Source: Desertivirga arenae (GTDB lineage Bacteria > Bacteroidota > Bacteroidia > Sphingobacteriales > Sphingobacteriaceae). From it: DNA of 64,000 bases. Shown here piece after piece: positions 33,808 through 42,518 of the stretch. Each line of letters opens with the position of its first letter. The first letter of the stretch is position 1. Made by a program: the position numbers and the translations under genes. Below the pieces are notes generated by a model, which was not told where the DNA came from, searched no databases, and saw only the letters and a list, made by a program, of their open reading frames with translations. The stretch lies in assembly GCF_017355785.1 (NCBI RefSeq), contig NZ_JAFEWE010000004.1:248001-312000 (forward strand), written 5' to 3'.

Positions 33808-35898
33808 ATGACTAAAACCGTTTTTGTAGCAACCGCCGAACCCTATAGTGGAAAATCGATCGTTGTATTGGGCCTTATAAATATGCTATTAGGTAAGGCA
33901 AGAAAAATTGGATATTTCAAGCCTATCATAAATTACCATCCTTCGGAGAAGAAAGACGTTCATGTGCAAACTGTATTGCAACACTTTAGTCTTCCCGTTA
34001 ATTACGAAGATATTTATGCTTTTACCCGCTCGGAAGTGCTTCATCATATTGAAAGCGATACTCAGGGAGAAATGATCGATGTCATTATCAGCAAGTACAA
34101 GCAGTTGGAAGAGACATATGATTTTACCGTTATTGAAGGAAGCGATTTTGTTGGAGAAGGGGCTGCTTTTGAATTTGAAGCCAACGTTTCTATTGCTAAG
34201 AACTTAAGTGCTCCGGTGATTGTGGTTGTAAGCGGTAAGGAGAAGACTACAGCACAGATTATCAATTCTGCGTTAACGCTTCATAAAAACTTCGAATCTA
34301 GAGAGGTACAGGTGCTTGCTACAATTGTAAATAAGGTTAAAGCTGAACAATTGGAGGATGTACAGGAGCTTCTAAAATCGCAACTTGACCCGGGTTCAAT
34401 TCTGGCAGTTATTCCAGAACATAAAAGCCTTGAGAATCCTACAATGAAGGAGATCTATGACAGTTTAGGGGGGAAGCTTTTATTTGGAGATGAGTATTTG
34501 CCTAATCAAGTAGATAATTTTATTACGGGTGCAATGCATGTTCCTAATTTCCTTAACCACCTGAAAGAAAATGTACTTATTGTAACCCCTGGTGACAGAG
34601 GTGATATTGTTATCGGATCTTTACAGGCTAATCTTTCAACCAGCTATCCTAAGGTGGCGGGTATAGTACTTACTGCTGGATCTATGCCGGAAGAGCCAAT
34701 TATCCGGCTGATTGAAGGACTTCAAACAGTAGTGCCTATTATTTCTGTCCCAACTGGAACATTTCAGACTATTACTGAAATTGCAGCGATAAAACCGCGG
34801 ATTTCCCCGGACAACACCAAGAAAATTCAACTTGCTCTTGATATCTTTGATAAATACCTGGATGTAGAGGCTCTTAACCAGCGGATCATTACTTTTGAAC
34901 CAGAAGGAATTACCCCTCACATGTTCCAGTATCAGCTTACCAAATGGGCGAAGAGTCAATCCAGGCACATAGTTCTACCAGAGGGGCACGATGAACGTGT
35001 TTTGAAAGCTGCTGCGCGTTTGGTAGCGCAGGAAGTTTGCAAGATAACATTGCTCGGAAAGCCTATTGAAATAGCAGCTTCTATTAAGCGTTTAGGGCTT
35101 ACCATCGATCCAAATAAGATTAACATTATCGATCCTGCTAATTCTGAATACTACGATGATTTTGTGGAGACCCTTTATGAACTTCGCAAAACAAAGAATG
35201 TAAATATGGAAATGGCCAGGGATATGATGACTGACGTTTCATACTTTGGAACTATGATGGTTTACAAAGGAATTGCTGATGGAATGGTTTCAGGAGCAGT
35301 AAATACAACTCAGCATACCATAAGACCAGCTTTGCAGTTTGTTAAAACCAAACCTGGTATTTCTACAGTGTCTTCTGTATTTTTCATGTGTCTGCCTGAC
35401 CGTGTTTCGGTCTTTGGCGATTGTGCAGTTAACCCTAATCCAACTGCCGAACAATTAGCAGAAATAGCAATTTCTTCTGCAGAAACAAGCCAGAAATTTG
35501 GAATAGAGCCAAGGATTGCGATGCTTTCATATTCTTCTGGTACTTCAGGAGTGGGGGAGGATGTAGATAAAGTTCGGAAGGCTACTGAAATTATTAAAGC
35601 AACTCGTCCGGATCTCAAAGTTGAAGGCCCTATTCAGTACGACGCTGCTGTCGATCCAGTTGTTGGTAAGCAGAAACTTCCGAATTCTGAAGTTGCCGGC
35701 CAGGCAAGTGTGCTAATCTTCCCCGACCTGAATACAGGTAACAATACCTATAAAGCAGTTCAAAGGGAAACTGGCGCATTAGCGATCGGTCCTATGCTTC
35801 AAGGTTTGAATAAGCCAGTGAACGATTTAAGTCGCGGTTGTACGGTTGATGATATCTTCAACACTGTAATCATCACTGCAATACAAGCACAAGAATAA
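33808..35898 (+). CDS. pta: Phosphate acetyltransferase (long, multidomain form)
   Basis: A 696-residue enzyme converting acetyl-CoA and phosphate to acetyl phosphate. The N-terminal P-loop-like domain (1-200) opens with VFVATAEPYSGKSIVVLGL. The DRTGG domain covers about 215-330 (VTPGDRGDIVIGSLQANLS), and the catalytic PTA domain about 370-690 (VLPEGHDERVLKAAARL, SGAVNTTQHTIRPALQFVKT, SYSSGTSGVGEDVDKVRKAT, QYDAAVDPVVG). This long form resembles E. coli Pta. ackA follows 26 bases on. Five 11-base repeats lie some 250 bases upstream. Confidence 0.96.
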   Translation: MTKTVFVATAEPYSGKSIVVLGLINMLLGKARKIGYFKPIINYHPSEKKDVHVQTVLQHFSLPVNYEDIYAFTRSEVLHHIESDTQGEMIDVIISKYKQLEETYDFTVIEGSDFVGEGAAFEFEANVSIAKNLSAPVIVVVSGKEKTTAQIINSALTLHKNFESREVQVLATIVNKVKAEQLEDVQELLKSQLDPGSILAVIPEHKSLENPTMKEIYDSLGGKLLFGDEYLPNQVDNFITGAMHVPNFLNHLKENVLIVTPGDRGDIVIGSLQANLSTSYPKVAGIVLTAGSMPEEPIIRLIEGLQTVVPIISVPTGTFQTITEIAAIKPRISPDNTKKIQLALDIFDKYLDVEALNQRIITFEPEGITPHMFQYQLTKWAKSQSRHIVLPEGHDERVLKAAARLVAQEVCKITLLGKPIEIAASIKRLGLTIDPNKINIIDPANSEYYDDFVETLYELRKTKNVNMEMARDMMTDVSYFGTMMVYKGIADGMVSGAVNTTQHTIRPALQFVKTKPGISTVSSVFFMCLPDRVSVFGDCAVNPNPTAEQLAEIAISSAETSQKFGIEPRIAMLSYSSGTSGVGEDVDKVRKATEIIKATRPDLKVEGPIQYDAAVDPVVGKQKLPNSEVAGQASVLIFPDLNTGNNTYKAVQRETGALAIGPMLQGLNKPVNDLSRGCTVDDIFNTVIITAIQAQE

Positions 35899-35924
35899 TT
35901 TTAATTTAAAATCGATTTTTTAAC

Positions 35925-37139
35925 ATGAATATTTTCGTTGTTAACTGCGGTAGCAGCTCTATAAAATATCAATTCTTCAAATGGCCTCATCAGAGTCCTA
36001 TCTGCAGTGGGTTAGTTGAACGTATCGGTCTTGAAAACTCAATTATTACTCACAAGGTTTATCAGGATGGAACAGAGAAGGTGATTGAACGTGTGCTTGA
36101 GTACGCTGATCACGAAATGGGTATGAAGGAGGTTGGCAAGCTCCTTACTGAACCTGGAATAGGTGTTATTCAGAATCCGGAAGAGATAGAGTCTGTAGGA
36201 CACAGGATCGTTCATGGAGGGGAAAGCTTCTCTAAAACTACGGTGATCACCCCAGGAGTTAAAGAAGAGATCAAACGTCTTTCTACCTTAGCTCCCTTGC
36301 ACAACCCGGGCCACTATATTGGTATCACTGTTTCAGAAAAAATCTTTACTAAAGCAACTCAGGTAGCTGTTTTCGATACAGCGTTTCATCAAACAATGCC
36401 TGAAAAGGCTTTTCGTTATGCACTTCCTGAATCCCTTTATACAGAGAATAGTATCCGTGTTTATGGTTTTCACGGTACCAGTCATAAATATGTGGCTGCT
36501 CAGGCATTGAGTTACCTTAAAAATCCTGCTGCGAAGATCATTACGATTCATCTGGGTAATGGATGTAGCATGGCCGCAGTTAATGCTGGTGTATGTGTAG
36601 ATACCAGTATGGGATTAACTCCTCTTGATGGGCTGATCATGGGTACACGTACCGGTTCAATTGACGCTTCTGTTGTATTCCATATGGTATCTCAATTAGG
36701 ATATGATATCGAACAAGTAAATACATTGTTCAACAAACGTAGTGGGATGTTAGGATTAACAGGCTTTAGCGATATGCGTGATATTTTGAAAGCTATTGCA
36801 AACGGTGATAAGAATGCGAAGTTAGCTTACGATATGTATGCTTACCGTATCAAGAAGTTTATTGGTTCTTATGCAGCTGCCTTAAATGGTCTCGATGCCA
36901 TTGTCTTTACTGCGGGTGTTGGTGAAAACGATGCTGCTCTTCGGGAAATGGTTTGTACAGATATGGAGTTCTTTGGAATTACAATTGACCTTGATAAGAA
37001 CAAGGTACGCTCGAAAGAAAACCGTGAAATTGGTCTCCCCGAAGGAAAAGTTAAAGTGATGGTTATTCCAACTAATGAGGAGCTTGAAATTGCTAAAGAG
37101 TGCTTTGAATTGATAGAGGCCAAAGAAGAAATTGCTTAA
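35925..37139 (+). CDS. ackA: Acetate kinase
   Basis: A 404-residue ASKHA-fold kinase: NCGSSSIKYQFF (about 7-18), VGHRIVHGGE (about 90), FDTAFHQTMP (about 149), GFHGTSHKYV (about 183), HLGNGCSMAAV (about 209), DTSMGLTPLDGLIMGTRTGS (about 226-245) and FTAGVGENDAALRE (about 327). It makes ATP and acetate from acetyl phosphate, completing the Pta-AckA pathway with the gene directly upstream. Length is normal and all ATP and acetyl-phosphate site residues appear intact. Confidence 0.97.
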   Translation: MNIFVVNCGSSSIKYQFFKWPHQSPICSGLVERIGLENSIITHKVYQDGTEKVIERVLEYADHEMGMKEVGKLLTEPGIGVIQNPEEIESVGHRIVHGGESFSKTTVITPGVKEEIKRLSTLAPLHNPGHYIGITVSEKIFTKATQVAVFDTAFHQTMPEKAFRYALPESLYTENSIRVYGFHGTSHKYVAAQALSYLKNPAAKIITIHLGNGCSMAAVNAGVCVDTSMGLTPLDGLIMGTRTGSIDASVVFHMVSQLGYDIEQVNTLFNKRSGMLGLTGFSDMRDILKAIANGDKNAKLAYDMYAYRIKKFIGSYAAALNGLDAIVFTAGVGENDAALREMVCTDMEFFGITIDLDKNKVRSKENREIGLPEGKVKVMVIPTNEELEIAKECFELIEAKEEIA

Positions 37140-37220
37140 GTCAGCTGATACTTTTTAAGGTATTGGCCGAGAAAAAGGACAAGTTTGTCTAATTCTACTC
37201 CAAATCTTTCATGATTGAAC

Positions 37221-37228
37221 TATTTTTG
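37221..37228 (+). promoter_or_regulatory. -7 element abutting the LytS-like kinase start
   Basis: TATTTTTG, exact consensus, ends five bases before the ATG at 37234. There is no TTG at the normal -33 distance. Confidence 0.45.
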
Positions 37229-37233
37229 TGAAG

Positions 37234-38244
37234 ATGAGTAGAATTAGGCAATTTTTCCTTCATGCAATAATCTGGCTGGTCCTGTTGCTTTTTTTTGTTT
37301 TTATAAGTAGCAGATCAGGATCGGTTAGTGAAGCGCTGGTTATCTTTGTCTATTTTGGTTTCTGTAATATTGCTATTTTCTATATCAATTACCTTTACCT
37401 GCTTCCCCGGTACCTTAACTCCCGTGAATACCTTGCCTGTGCCGCCAGTATTATAGGACTGATCCTGGTTTCGGGCCTTCTTAAATATGGACTGGCAAAT
37501 GTTTTTAGTGATACAATTCTGGTAAGAGGTCAAACAAGCGGCGCTATTGGCTTCAGGGATTATTATATAGCTTCAGTATTTACAAGTACTTTTTTCGTAT
37601 TTACCAGTACTGCTCTCAAATTCAGCACAGATTGGTTTGTAAATGAGAAGGTTAAACGAAGTCTTGAAAAAGAAAAGTTAGCTGCCGAGCTGGCTTTTTT
37701 AAAGTCGCAGATAAATCCCCATTTCCTTTTTAACTCTTTAAATAATATTTATTCCCTGGCTTATCAGCGTTCTGATAAAACTCCTGAGGCTGTTTTGAAG
37801 CTTTCAGAAATTATGCGTTATATGCTTCAGGAAAGTAATGAGGTTAGGGTTGATCTGGCCAGGGAGCTGAGGTATCTTGATAATTATATTGAACTGCAGA
37901 AGTTGCGGTTTAAAAATGATGCTTATGTAAACCTCAGTGTGGAGGGTGATGATCATGATAAAAAGATTGCTCCTTTAATACTAATAGCATTTGTCGAAAA
38001 TGCTTTCAAACACGGTGTGGCTTCTGATCCCCAGCATCCAATTGAAATTCATATTAAAATCACTAGTGACAGGCTTAACTTTAGCGTTATCAACCGTAAA
38101 AATTCACATAATAAAGATCTGACCAGTGGTATTGGGTTAAATAATGTTAAGAGGCGCCTCGACCTTCTTTATCCTGACCGGTACTATTTAAATATTACGG
38201 ATAGGGAAGTTACCTATTGTACTGAATTATCTTTAGTTTTATAA
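37234..38244 (+). CDS. LytS-type sensor histidine kinase
   Basis: A 336-residue kinase of the His_kinase (PF06580) class. Four or five helices occupy about 8-135, a short coiled linker follows, then LKSQINPHFLFNSLNNIYSL (about 155-174), carrying the phospho-acceptor His. The ATPase motifs are LILIAFVENAFKHGV and SGIGLNNVKRRLDLLYP. The start is placed at the ATG at 37234 rather than the GTG at 37228, which overlaps the -7 element. The LytTR regulator begins one base after its stop. Confidence 0.93.
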   Translation: MSRIRQFFLHAIIWLVLLLFFVFISSRSGSVSEALVIFVYFGFCNIAIFYINYLYLLPRYLNSREYLACAASIIGLILVSGLLKYGLANVFSDTILVRGQTSGAIGFRDYYIASVFTSTFFVFTSTALKFSTDWFVNEKVKRSLEKEKLAAELAFLKSQINPHFLFNSLNNIYSLAYQRSDKTPEAVLKLSEIMRYMLQESNEVRVDLARELRYLDNYIELQKLRFKNDAYVNLSVEGDDHDKKIAPLILIAFVENAFKHGVASDPQHPIEIHIKITSDRLNFSVINRKNSHNKDLTSGIGLNNVKRRLDLLYPDRYYLNITDREVTYCTELSLVL

Positions 38245-38245
38245 A

Positions 38246-38968
38246 ATGATACGCTGCCTTGTCGTTGATGATGAACCTTTAGCGCTCGATATCCTTGTAG
38301 ATTATATCGATAAAGTGCCTTTTCTCGAGCTTATAAAATCTACCACAAGCGCATTTGAAGCTCTTTCTATAGTTCAGCAGGATCAGGTCGATCTGGTGTT
38401 CCTCGATGTTCAAATGCCAGAACTGACGGGAATACAGTTCTTAAAGATCCTTAATGGAAAATGTAAAGTAATTTTAACGACAGCTTATTCACAATATGCA
38501 TTGGATGGATATGAGCTGGATATTTGTGATTACTTATTGAAGCCGATTGCCTTCGACCGTTTTTATAAAGCGGTAAGCAAGGTTCAGGTCCAAGTTTCGG
38601 TGCAACAACCCGTGGTAGCTGCTGTTGCAGAGAAGGTCACCAGTCAATCGCCTGAATTTATCTTTGTGAAAACAGAACACAGGATTCAGAAAATATACAT
38701 AAATGATATTTTGTACATAGAGGGGTTGAAAGATTATATATCCATTTTTACACCGGCAGAACGCATAATAACTCTTCAGCACATGAAAAAAATGGAAGAG
38801 GTATTACCATCAGGCCGTTTTGCAAGGGTTCATAAATCCTATATCATCTCTATTGATAAAATTGAAAGTATTGAGAGAAGCAGGATTCAGATCGCTGATA
38901 AGATTATCCCCATCGGTGATACCTATCGGGATAGTTTTTTTAAGCAAATAGAGGATAAGAATATTTAA
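38246..38968 (+). CDS. LytTR-family response regulator
   Basis: A 240-residue regulator. The receiver (1-120) has CLVVDDEPLALDIL, the phospho-acceptor Asp in DLVFLDVQMPELTG and the switch segment ILTTAYSQYA followed by DYLLKPI. The LytTR DNA-binding domain (about 140-238) includes ILYIEGLKDYISIFT and FARVHKSYIISIDKIESI. It is paired with the LytS-like kinase in one operon. LytTR proteins bind direct repeats; the target here is unknown. Confidence 0.94.
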   Translation: MIRCLVVDDEPLALDILVDYIDKVPFLELIKSTTSAFEALSIVQQDQVDLVFLDVQMPELTGIQFLKILNGKCKVILTTAYSQYALDGYELDICDYLLKPIAFDRFYKAVSKVQVQVSVQQPVVAAVAEKVTSQSPEFIFVKTEHRIQKIYINDILYIEGLKDYISIFTPAERIITLQHMKKMEEVLPSGRFARVHKSYIISIDKIESIERSRIQIADKIIPIGDTYRDSFFKQIEDKNI

Positions 38969-38980
38969 TAAGGTAATCGC

Positions 38981-39715
38981 TTATCCATTTACTTTTTCGC
39001 GAATAAGGTTCTCTGCTACCAGGACCACTTCCTCTACCGGCTTACCTTTAGGCTCGATCGGCGCTAGTACTGTGAATTTCAAATGTTCCCCGAAACTCAA
39101 AGGGTAACTCCCGTACTGGACGAACTTCCATCCGTTTTCAATGGCGACAGGTACTATTAATGCATCGGGTACTTTCTTTAAAAGTGCAGCAACTCCGCCT
39201 GTATTAAAGGATTTCACTTCCCCGGTCTTAGATCGCGTGCCTTCTGGAAATATCACTGCAGACCAGGTGTTCTCTTTCATCCTCTGTCCCAGTTTCATCA
39301 ATTCCATTATCGATTGTTTAGGATCTTTTCTATCGATATTTGCCCCTCCGCCATGAAGGAGATTAAAGGATACACTTGGGATGCCTTTGGTTAGTTCAAT
39401 CTTTGAAATAAACTTGGCATGATACCTCCTCAGATGCCATATTAATGGAGGGATATCATGCATGCTTTGATGATTAGCGACAAAAATGATTGAACGGTTA
39501 GTTGGAAGTGTATAAGGGTTTTTAAAGGATACTCTTGTACCTGCAAAATAAAAAGAACTAATCAGAAAAAAATTCAGGATATCCACGCACTTCTTATGTG
39601 CGCTATAGCCTCCCGTTTTCAGGCAGAGCCATTGTAATGGGTGAAAGATAACTAACGAAAGTCCGTAAACAAGATATTGTAGTGGTGAAAACAGGTATCC
39701 TAATAACTTATTCAT
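38981..39715 (-). CDS. 1-acyl-sn-glycerol-3-phosphate acyltransferase (PlsC-like)
   Basis: A 244-residue membrane-associated acyltransferase. An N-terminal hydrophobic segment covers residues 8-60. Motif I is NHQSMHD (HX4D, about 83-89), motif II/III covers GGGANIDRKDPKQ and VIFPEGTRSKTG (about 152-163), and motif IV is VPVAI. It acylates lysophosphatidate in phospholipid synthesis. It is the third gene of an overlapping minus-strand set (Nudix, GH16, acyltransferase). Confidence 0.92.
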   Translation of the reverse strand: MNKLLGYLFSPLQYLVYGLSLVIFHPLQWLCLKTGGYSAHKKCVDILNFFLISSFYFAGTRVSFKNPYTLPTNRSIIFVANHQSMHDIPPLIWHLRRYHAKFISKIELTKGIPSVSFNLLHGGGANIDRKDPKQSIMELMKLGQRMKENTWSAVIFPEGTRSKTGEVKSFNTGGVAALLKKVPDALIVPVAIENGWKFVQYGSYPLSFGEHLKFTVLAPIEPKGKPVEEVVLVAENLIREKVNG

Positions 39716-40428
39716 TCCTTGTATGAATATACTTTAATGTAATCGATTTCTAAAGTTGCAGGCAAATGAGCTTTATCAAAGCTTCCTGCCCAATTGTTGG
39801 TTTTTGATGCCCATATATTAAACATCAGTCTCATCTCCGATTGTGGAATATTCTTGGTTGTTCTATAAACCTCTTTTCCATCAATTTCCCAACAAATATA
39901 ATCAGGCAACCACAAAATAGAATACTCGTGATAGCTATTCGATGCATCAAAATTCAAGTTAAAATGAGCAGGGTTTTCTCTCCCGTTAACCCAATGGTTA
40001 AAGTGAACTAAGTTTTTGTCTTTTCCGGTAAACTCAATATCAATCTCTTCATGAGCCTTACCTTTTGTGTCATATAAAAAAAAGCTTGAAATTATGCCTT
40101 CCCCTGTTGCTGGTTTTATACGGGCTATAAATTTTCCATATCTAAAACTTTGCCGGCTGCGGATTTCAGCACCAGAATAGGGTTTTCCTTTCCGTGCTTC
40201 CTGTACTAACATGAGATAGAGCCTGCCATCTTTAACAGAAAGATTTCTTCCTGAAAAGTAAGCAAGGTTATTTTCGAAGGTATGTGAGGCCTTAGTCCAA
40301 TGCTGTTTGCTTAGTGTTTCAAAGTAATCCTCAAACTTTACCTGATCATTCATCATCTCCTGGCCATAGATCTCATTAAAAAGAAGAATAGCTGGAGCAA
40401 GTAGGAGCAGTCTCCAGCCAGGTATCAT
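39712..40428 (-). CDS. Exported glycoside hydrolase family 16 protein
   Basis: A 238-residue secreted enzyme: signal peptide MIPGWRLLLLAPAILLFNEIYG, then a GH16 jelly-roll with the retaining catalytic motif EEIDIEFTGKD (nucleophile and acid/base Glu in EIDIE) at about 130-140. Supporting motifs are SGAEIRSRQSFRYGKFIARI and YSILWLPDYICWEIDGKEVYR, both typical. Likely substrates are beta-1,3/1,4-glucans or related polysaccharides; the exact one is undecided. It overlaps genes on both sides by four bases, unusual company for a polysaccharide-degrading enzyme. Confidence 0.9.
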   Translation of the reverse strand: MIPGWRLLLLAPAILLFNEIYGQEMMNDQVKFEDYFETLSKQHWTKASHTFENNLAYFSGRNLSVKDGRLYLMLVQEARKGKPYSGAEIRSRQSFRYGKFIARIKPATGEGIISSFFLYDTKGKAHEEIDIEFTGKDKNLVHFNHWVNGRENPAHFNLNFDASNSYHEYSILWLPDYICWEIDGKEVYRTTKNIPQSEMRLMFNIWASKTNNWAGSFDKAHLPATLEIDYIKVYSYKE

Positions 40429-40985
40429 ATTTTATTTTCAAGGATCATGATCTTAACTCGAAGTATAGCAGCAACACTAAGAGAGTCAGTTATTTTTCCG
40501 TCGATAACCATCTGATATGCCTCCTCAAATGGAAGTCGTTTTATTTGGAGATCTTCTGTTTCTTCAGGCTCTGCTTCGCCTTGTTTTAATCCCCGTGCCA
40601 GATAGATGTATCCGAATTCGTTACAAACGGAATTGGATAGATGGAATGGCATAAGTTCCGTCCACTCAGAGGCTGTAAGTCCCGTTTCTTCCAACAGTTC
40701 CCTTTTTGCCGATTCAAGAGGTTCTATACCGAAAGGGCCTCCACCTTCAGGTATTTCCCACGAATACTGGTTTAAAGTGTAGCGATATTGCCCTACCAGA
40801 TAGGTATTCATTTCATCATCCAACGGAAGGACACCAAGTGCAAAATTTTTGAAATGCACTTTACCATAAATTCCCTTTCCTCCTGAGGGGTTTATAACCT
40901 GATATTCGGTTACATTAATCCAGGGATTATCATAAATTTCCTTACCCGAAAGCGTAGTCCAGGGGTTTTTTGTTTCGTCAACCAT
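40425..40985 (-). CDS. Nudix hydrolase, ADP-ribose-pyrophosphatase-like
   Basis: A 186-residue Nudix protein. The beta-strand core holds the Nudix helix AKRELLEETGLTASEW (about 92-107) preceded by WEIPEGGGPFGIEPLES, typical of the ADPRase/NUDT5-like branch. The spacing between the first Glu and the RE dipeptide is one residue shorter than the textbook pattern. It probably hydrolyses ADP-ribose or a sugar nucleotide. It heads an overlapping three-gene set. Confidence 0.88.
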   Translation of the reverse strand: MVDETKNPWTTLSGKEIYDNPWINVTEYQVINPSGGKGIYGKVHFKNFALGVLPLDDEMNTYLVGQYRYTLNQYSWEIPEGGGPFGIEPLESAKRELLEETGLTASEWTELMPFHLSNSVCNEFGYIYLARGLKQGEAEPEETEDLQIKRLPFEEAYQMVIDGKITDSLSVAAILRVKIMILENKI

Positions 40986-41035
40986 CTGCTGATAAGTAGT
41001 GTATTTATAAATATTAAAAGGAGATACAAATTGAA

Positions 41036-41062
41036 AAAGCCTCCTGTTTGGCAGGAGGCTTT
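41036..41062 (-). terminator. Terminator of metK
   Basis: AAAGCCTCCTG (41036-41046) pairs with CAGGAGGCTTT (41052-41062), an 11 bp stem with a 5-base loop, five bases past the metK stop. On the minus strand a short T tract follows. Confidence 0.87.
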
Positions 41063-41066
41063 CAAA

Positions 41067-42320
41067 TTATTTTCCAAAGGCTTGTTTCACCTTGTCAACG
41101 TAGTCTAGTTTTTCCCAGGTAAAGAGCTCTACTTCAACCTCTCGCCTTTCTCCATTTGCTCCTTCGAAGGTTTTTGATACAATCTGAGGATTCCTTCCCA
41201 TATGTCCGTAAGCAGCGGTTTCTGAGTAAATAGGATTTCTCAGTTTCAAGCGGCTTTCTATTCCAAAAGGAGTCATGTCAAATAGTTCTCCAACTTTTTG
41301 CGCGATTTCTCCATCTGTAAGATCTACTTTAGAAGTTCCATTGGTATTTACATAAATGCCCATAGGATCTTTAACTCCGATAGCATAAGAAACCTGAACC
41401 AATACTTCGTCAGCAATGCCTGCTGCTACAAGATTTTTAGCAATATGGCGAGTTGCATAAGCTGCGGAACGATCAACTTTAGAGGGGTCCTTACCTGAAA
41501 ATGCACCGCCGCCATGTGCGCCTTTTCCTCCATAAGTATCTACGATGATCTTTCTGCCTGTGAGGCCAGTATCACCGTGAGGCCCGCCAATTACAAATTT
41601 ACCCGTAGGGTTAATATGGTATTTTATATGATCAGTGAATAAGACCTGAAGTTCAGCGCTTAATTTCGCTTTAACTCTGGGGATCAAAATATTTATGATG
41701 TCTTCCCTGATCTTTTTCTGCATGTTTTCTTCCGTGTCGAATTCGTCATGCTGAGTAGAAACCACTATTGAATCAATTCGGATAGGCTTATGATCATCAC
41801 TGTATTCGATAGTAACCTGAGATTTGGCATCGGGACGTAAATAATTGATATCGCTACCTTCTCTTCTTAATGCAGCTAGTTCGATCAGCAAGTTATGTGC
41901 AAGGTCGAGTGCAAGAGGCATGTAATTGTCGGTTTCATTTGTGGCATAACCAAACATCATCCCCTGATCCCCCGCTCCTTGTTCTTGTTTTTCTTTACGG
42001 TCAACTCCCTGGTTTATATCAGCTGATTGCTCATGAATAGCAGATAACACACCGCAGGAATTCGCTTCAAACATGTACTCTGATTTTGTATAGCCGATTT
42101 TCTTAATTACCTCCCGGGCTATCCTTTGAACATCGAGATAAGTACTGGACTTTACTTCTCCGGCTAATATCACCTGACCGGTAGTAACCAGGGTTTCGCA
42201 GGCCACTTTAGAGTCTGCGTCCCATGCAAGAAAATTATCGATTAAAGCATCTGATATTTGATCGGCAACTTTATCAGGATGCCCTTCTGAAACGGATTCG
42301 GACGTGAATAAATAAGGCAT
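41067..42320 (-). CDS. metK: S-adenosylmethionine synthetase
   Basis: A 417-residue enzyme joining methionine and [21 protein letters not shown] (about 7-24) supplies ATP/Mg ligands, then GQGDQG-type loop [13 protein letters not shown] (about 117-129), [19 protein letters not shown] (about 237-255) and [19 protein letters not shown] (about 267-285). All catalytic motifs are intact. The gene is preceded by a leader of about 145 bases with strong secondary-structure potential and a SAM-riboswitch-like layout. Confidence 0.96.
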   Translation of the reverse strand: MPYLFTSESVSEGHPDKVADQISDALIDNFLAWDADSKVACETLVTTGQVILAGEVKSSTYLDVQRIAREVIKKIGYTKSEYMFEANSCGVLSAIHEQSADINQGVDRKEKQEQGAGDQGMMFGYATNETDNYMPLALDLAHNLLIELAALRREGSDINYLRPDAKSQVTIEYSDDHKPIRIDSIVVSTQHDEFDTEENMQKKIREDIINILIPRVKAKLSAELQVLFTDHIKYHINPTGKFVIGGPHGDTGLTGRKIIVDTYGGKGAHGGGAFSGKDPSKVDRSAAYATRHIAKNLVAAGIADEVLVQVSYAIGVKDPMGIYVNTNGTSKVDLTDGEIAQKVGELFDMTPFGIESRLKLRNPIYSETAAYGHMGRNPQIVSKTFEGANGERREVEVELFTWEKLDYVDKVKQAFGK

Positions 42321-42361
42321 AAAAACTTGAGTTAAAATGTTCTATTTAAGGGGGACGCCGG

Positions 42362-42465
42362 ATTGCAGGGAAGTAAAAAATAGTAATAGATTAGCACTTT
42401 TTTTTACGTGGTTGCAATCAGAGCCAGTATACTGGCATAGCAAATCAATCCACCTTTTTTGCAAT
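42362..42465 (-). promoter_or_regulatory. Structured metK leader, candidate SAM riboswitch
   Basis: Reading the minus strand: ATTGCA (42465-42460) pairs with TGCAAT (42367-42362) to close the element. GTGG-A-TTG (starting 42453) pairs with CAACCAC (42414-42408) over 7 bp with a bulged A. Inside is a GCCAG-TATA-CTGGC hairpin (42436-42423). The joining sequences TTGCAACC and AAGTGCTAAT resemble the conserved GGCAACC and AAGGTGCTAATTCC segments of SAM-I (S-box) RNAs. It sits directly before metK, the gene such RNAs regulate. The primary sequence is divergent, so the class is not certain. Confidence 0.5.
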
Positions 42466-42466
42466 G

Positions 42467-42474
42467 CGAAAGTA
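42467..42474 (-). promoter_or_regulatory. -7 element of metK
   Basis: On the minus strand TACTTTCG, one mismatch to TAnnTTTG. It would start the transcript at the first bases of the structured leader. Confidence 0.5.
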
Positions 42475-42518
42475 CAATAATTTTTAATTTATGAAAAATT
42501 AAAGCTTATTTCGCTATA

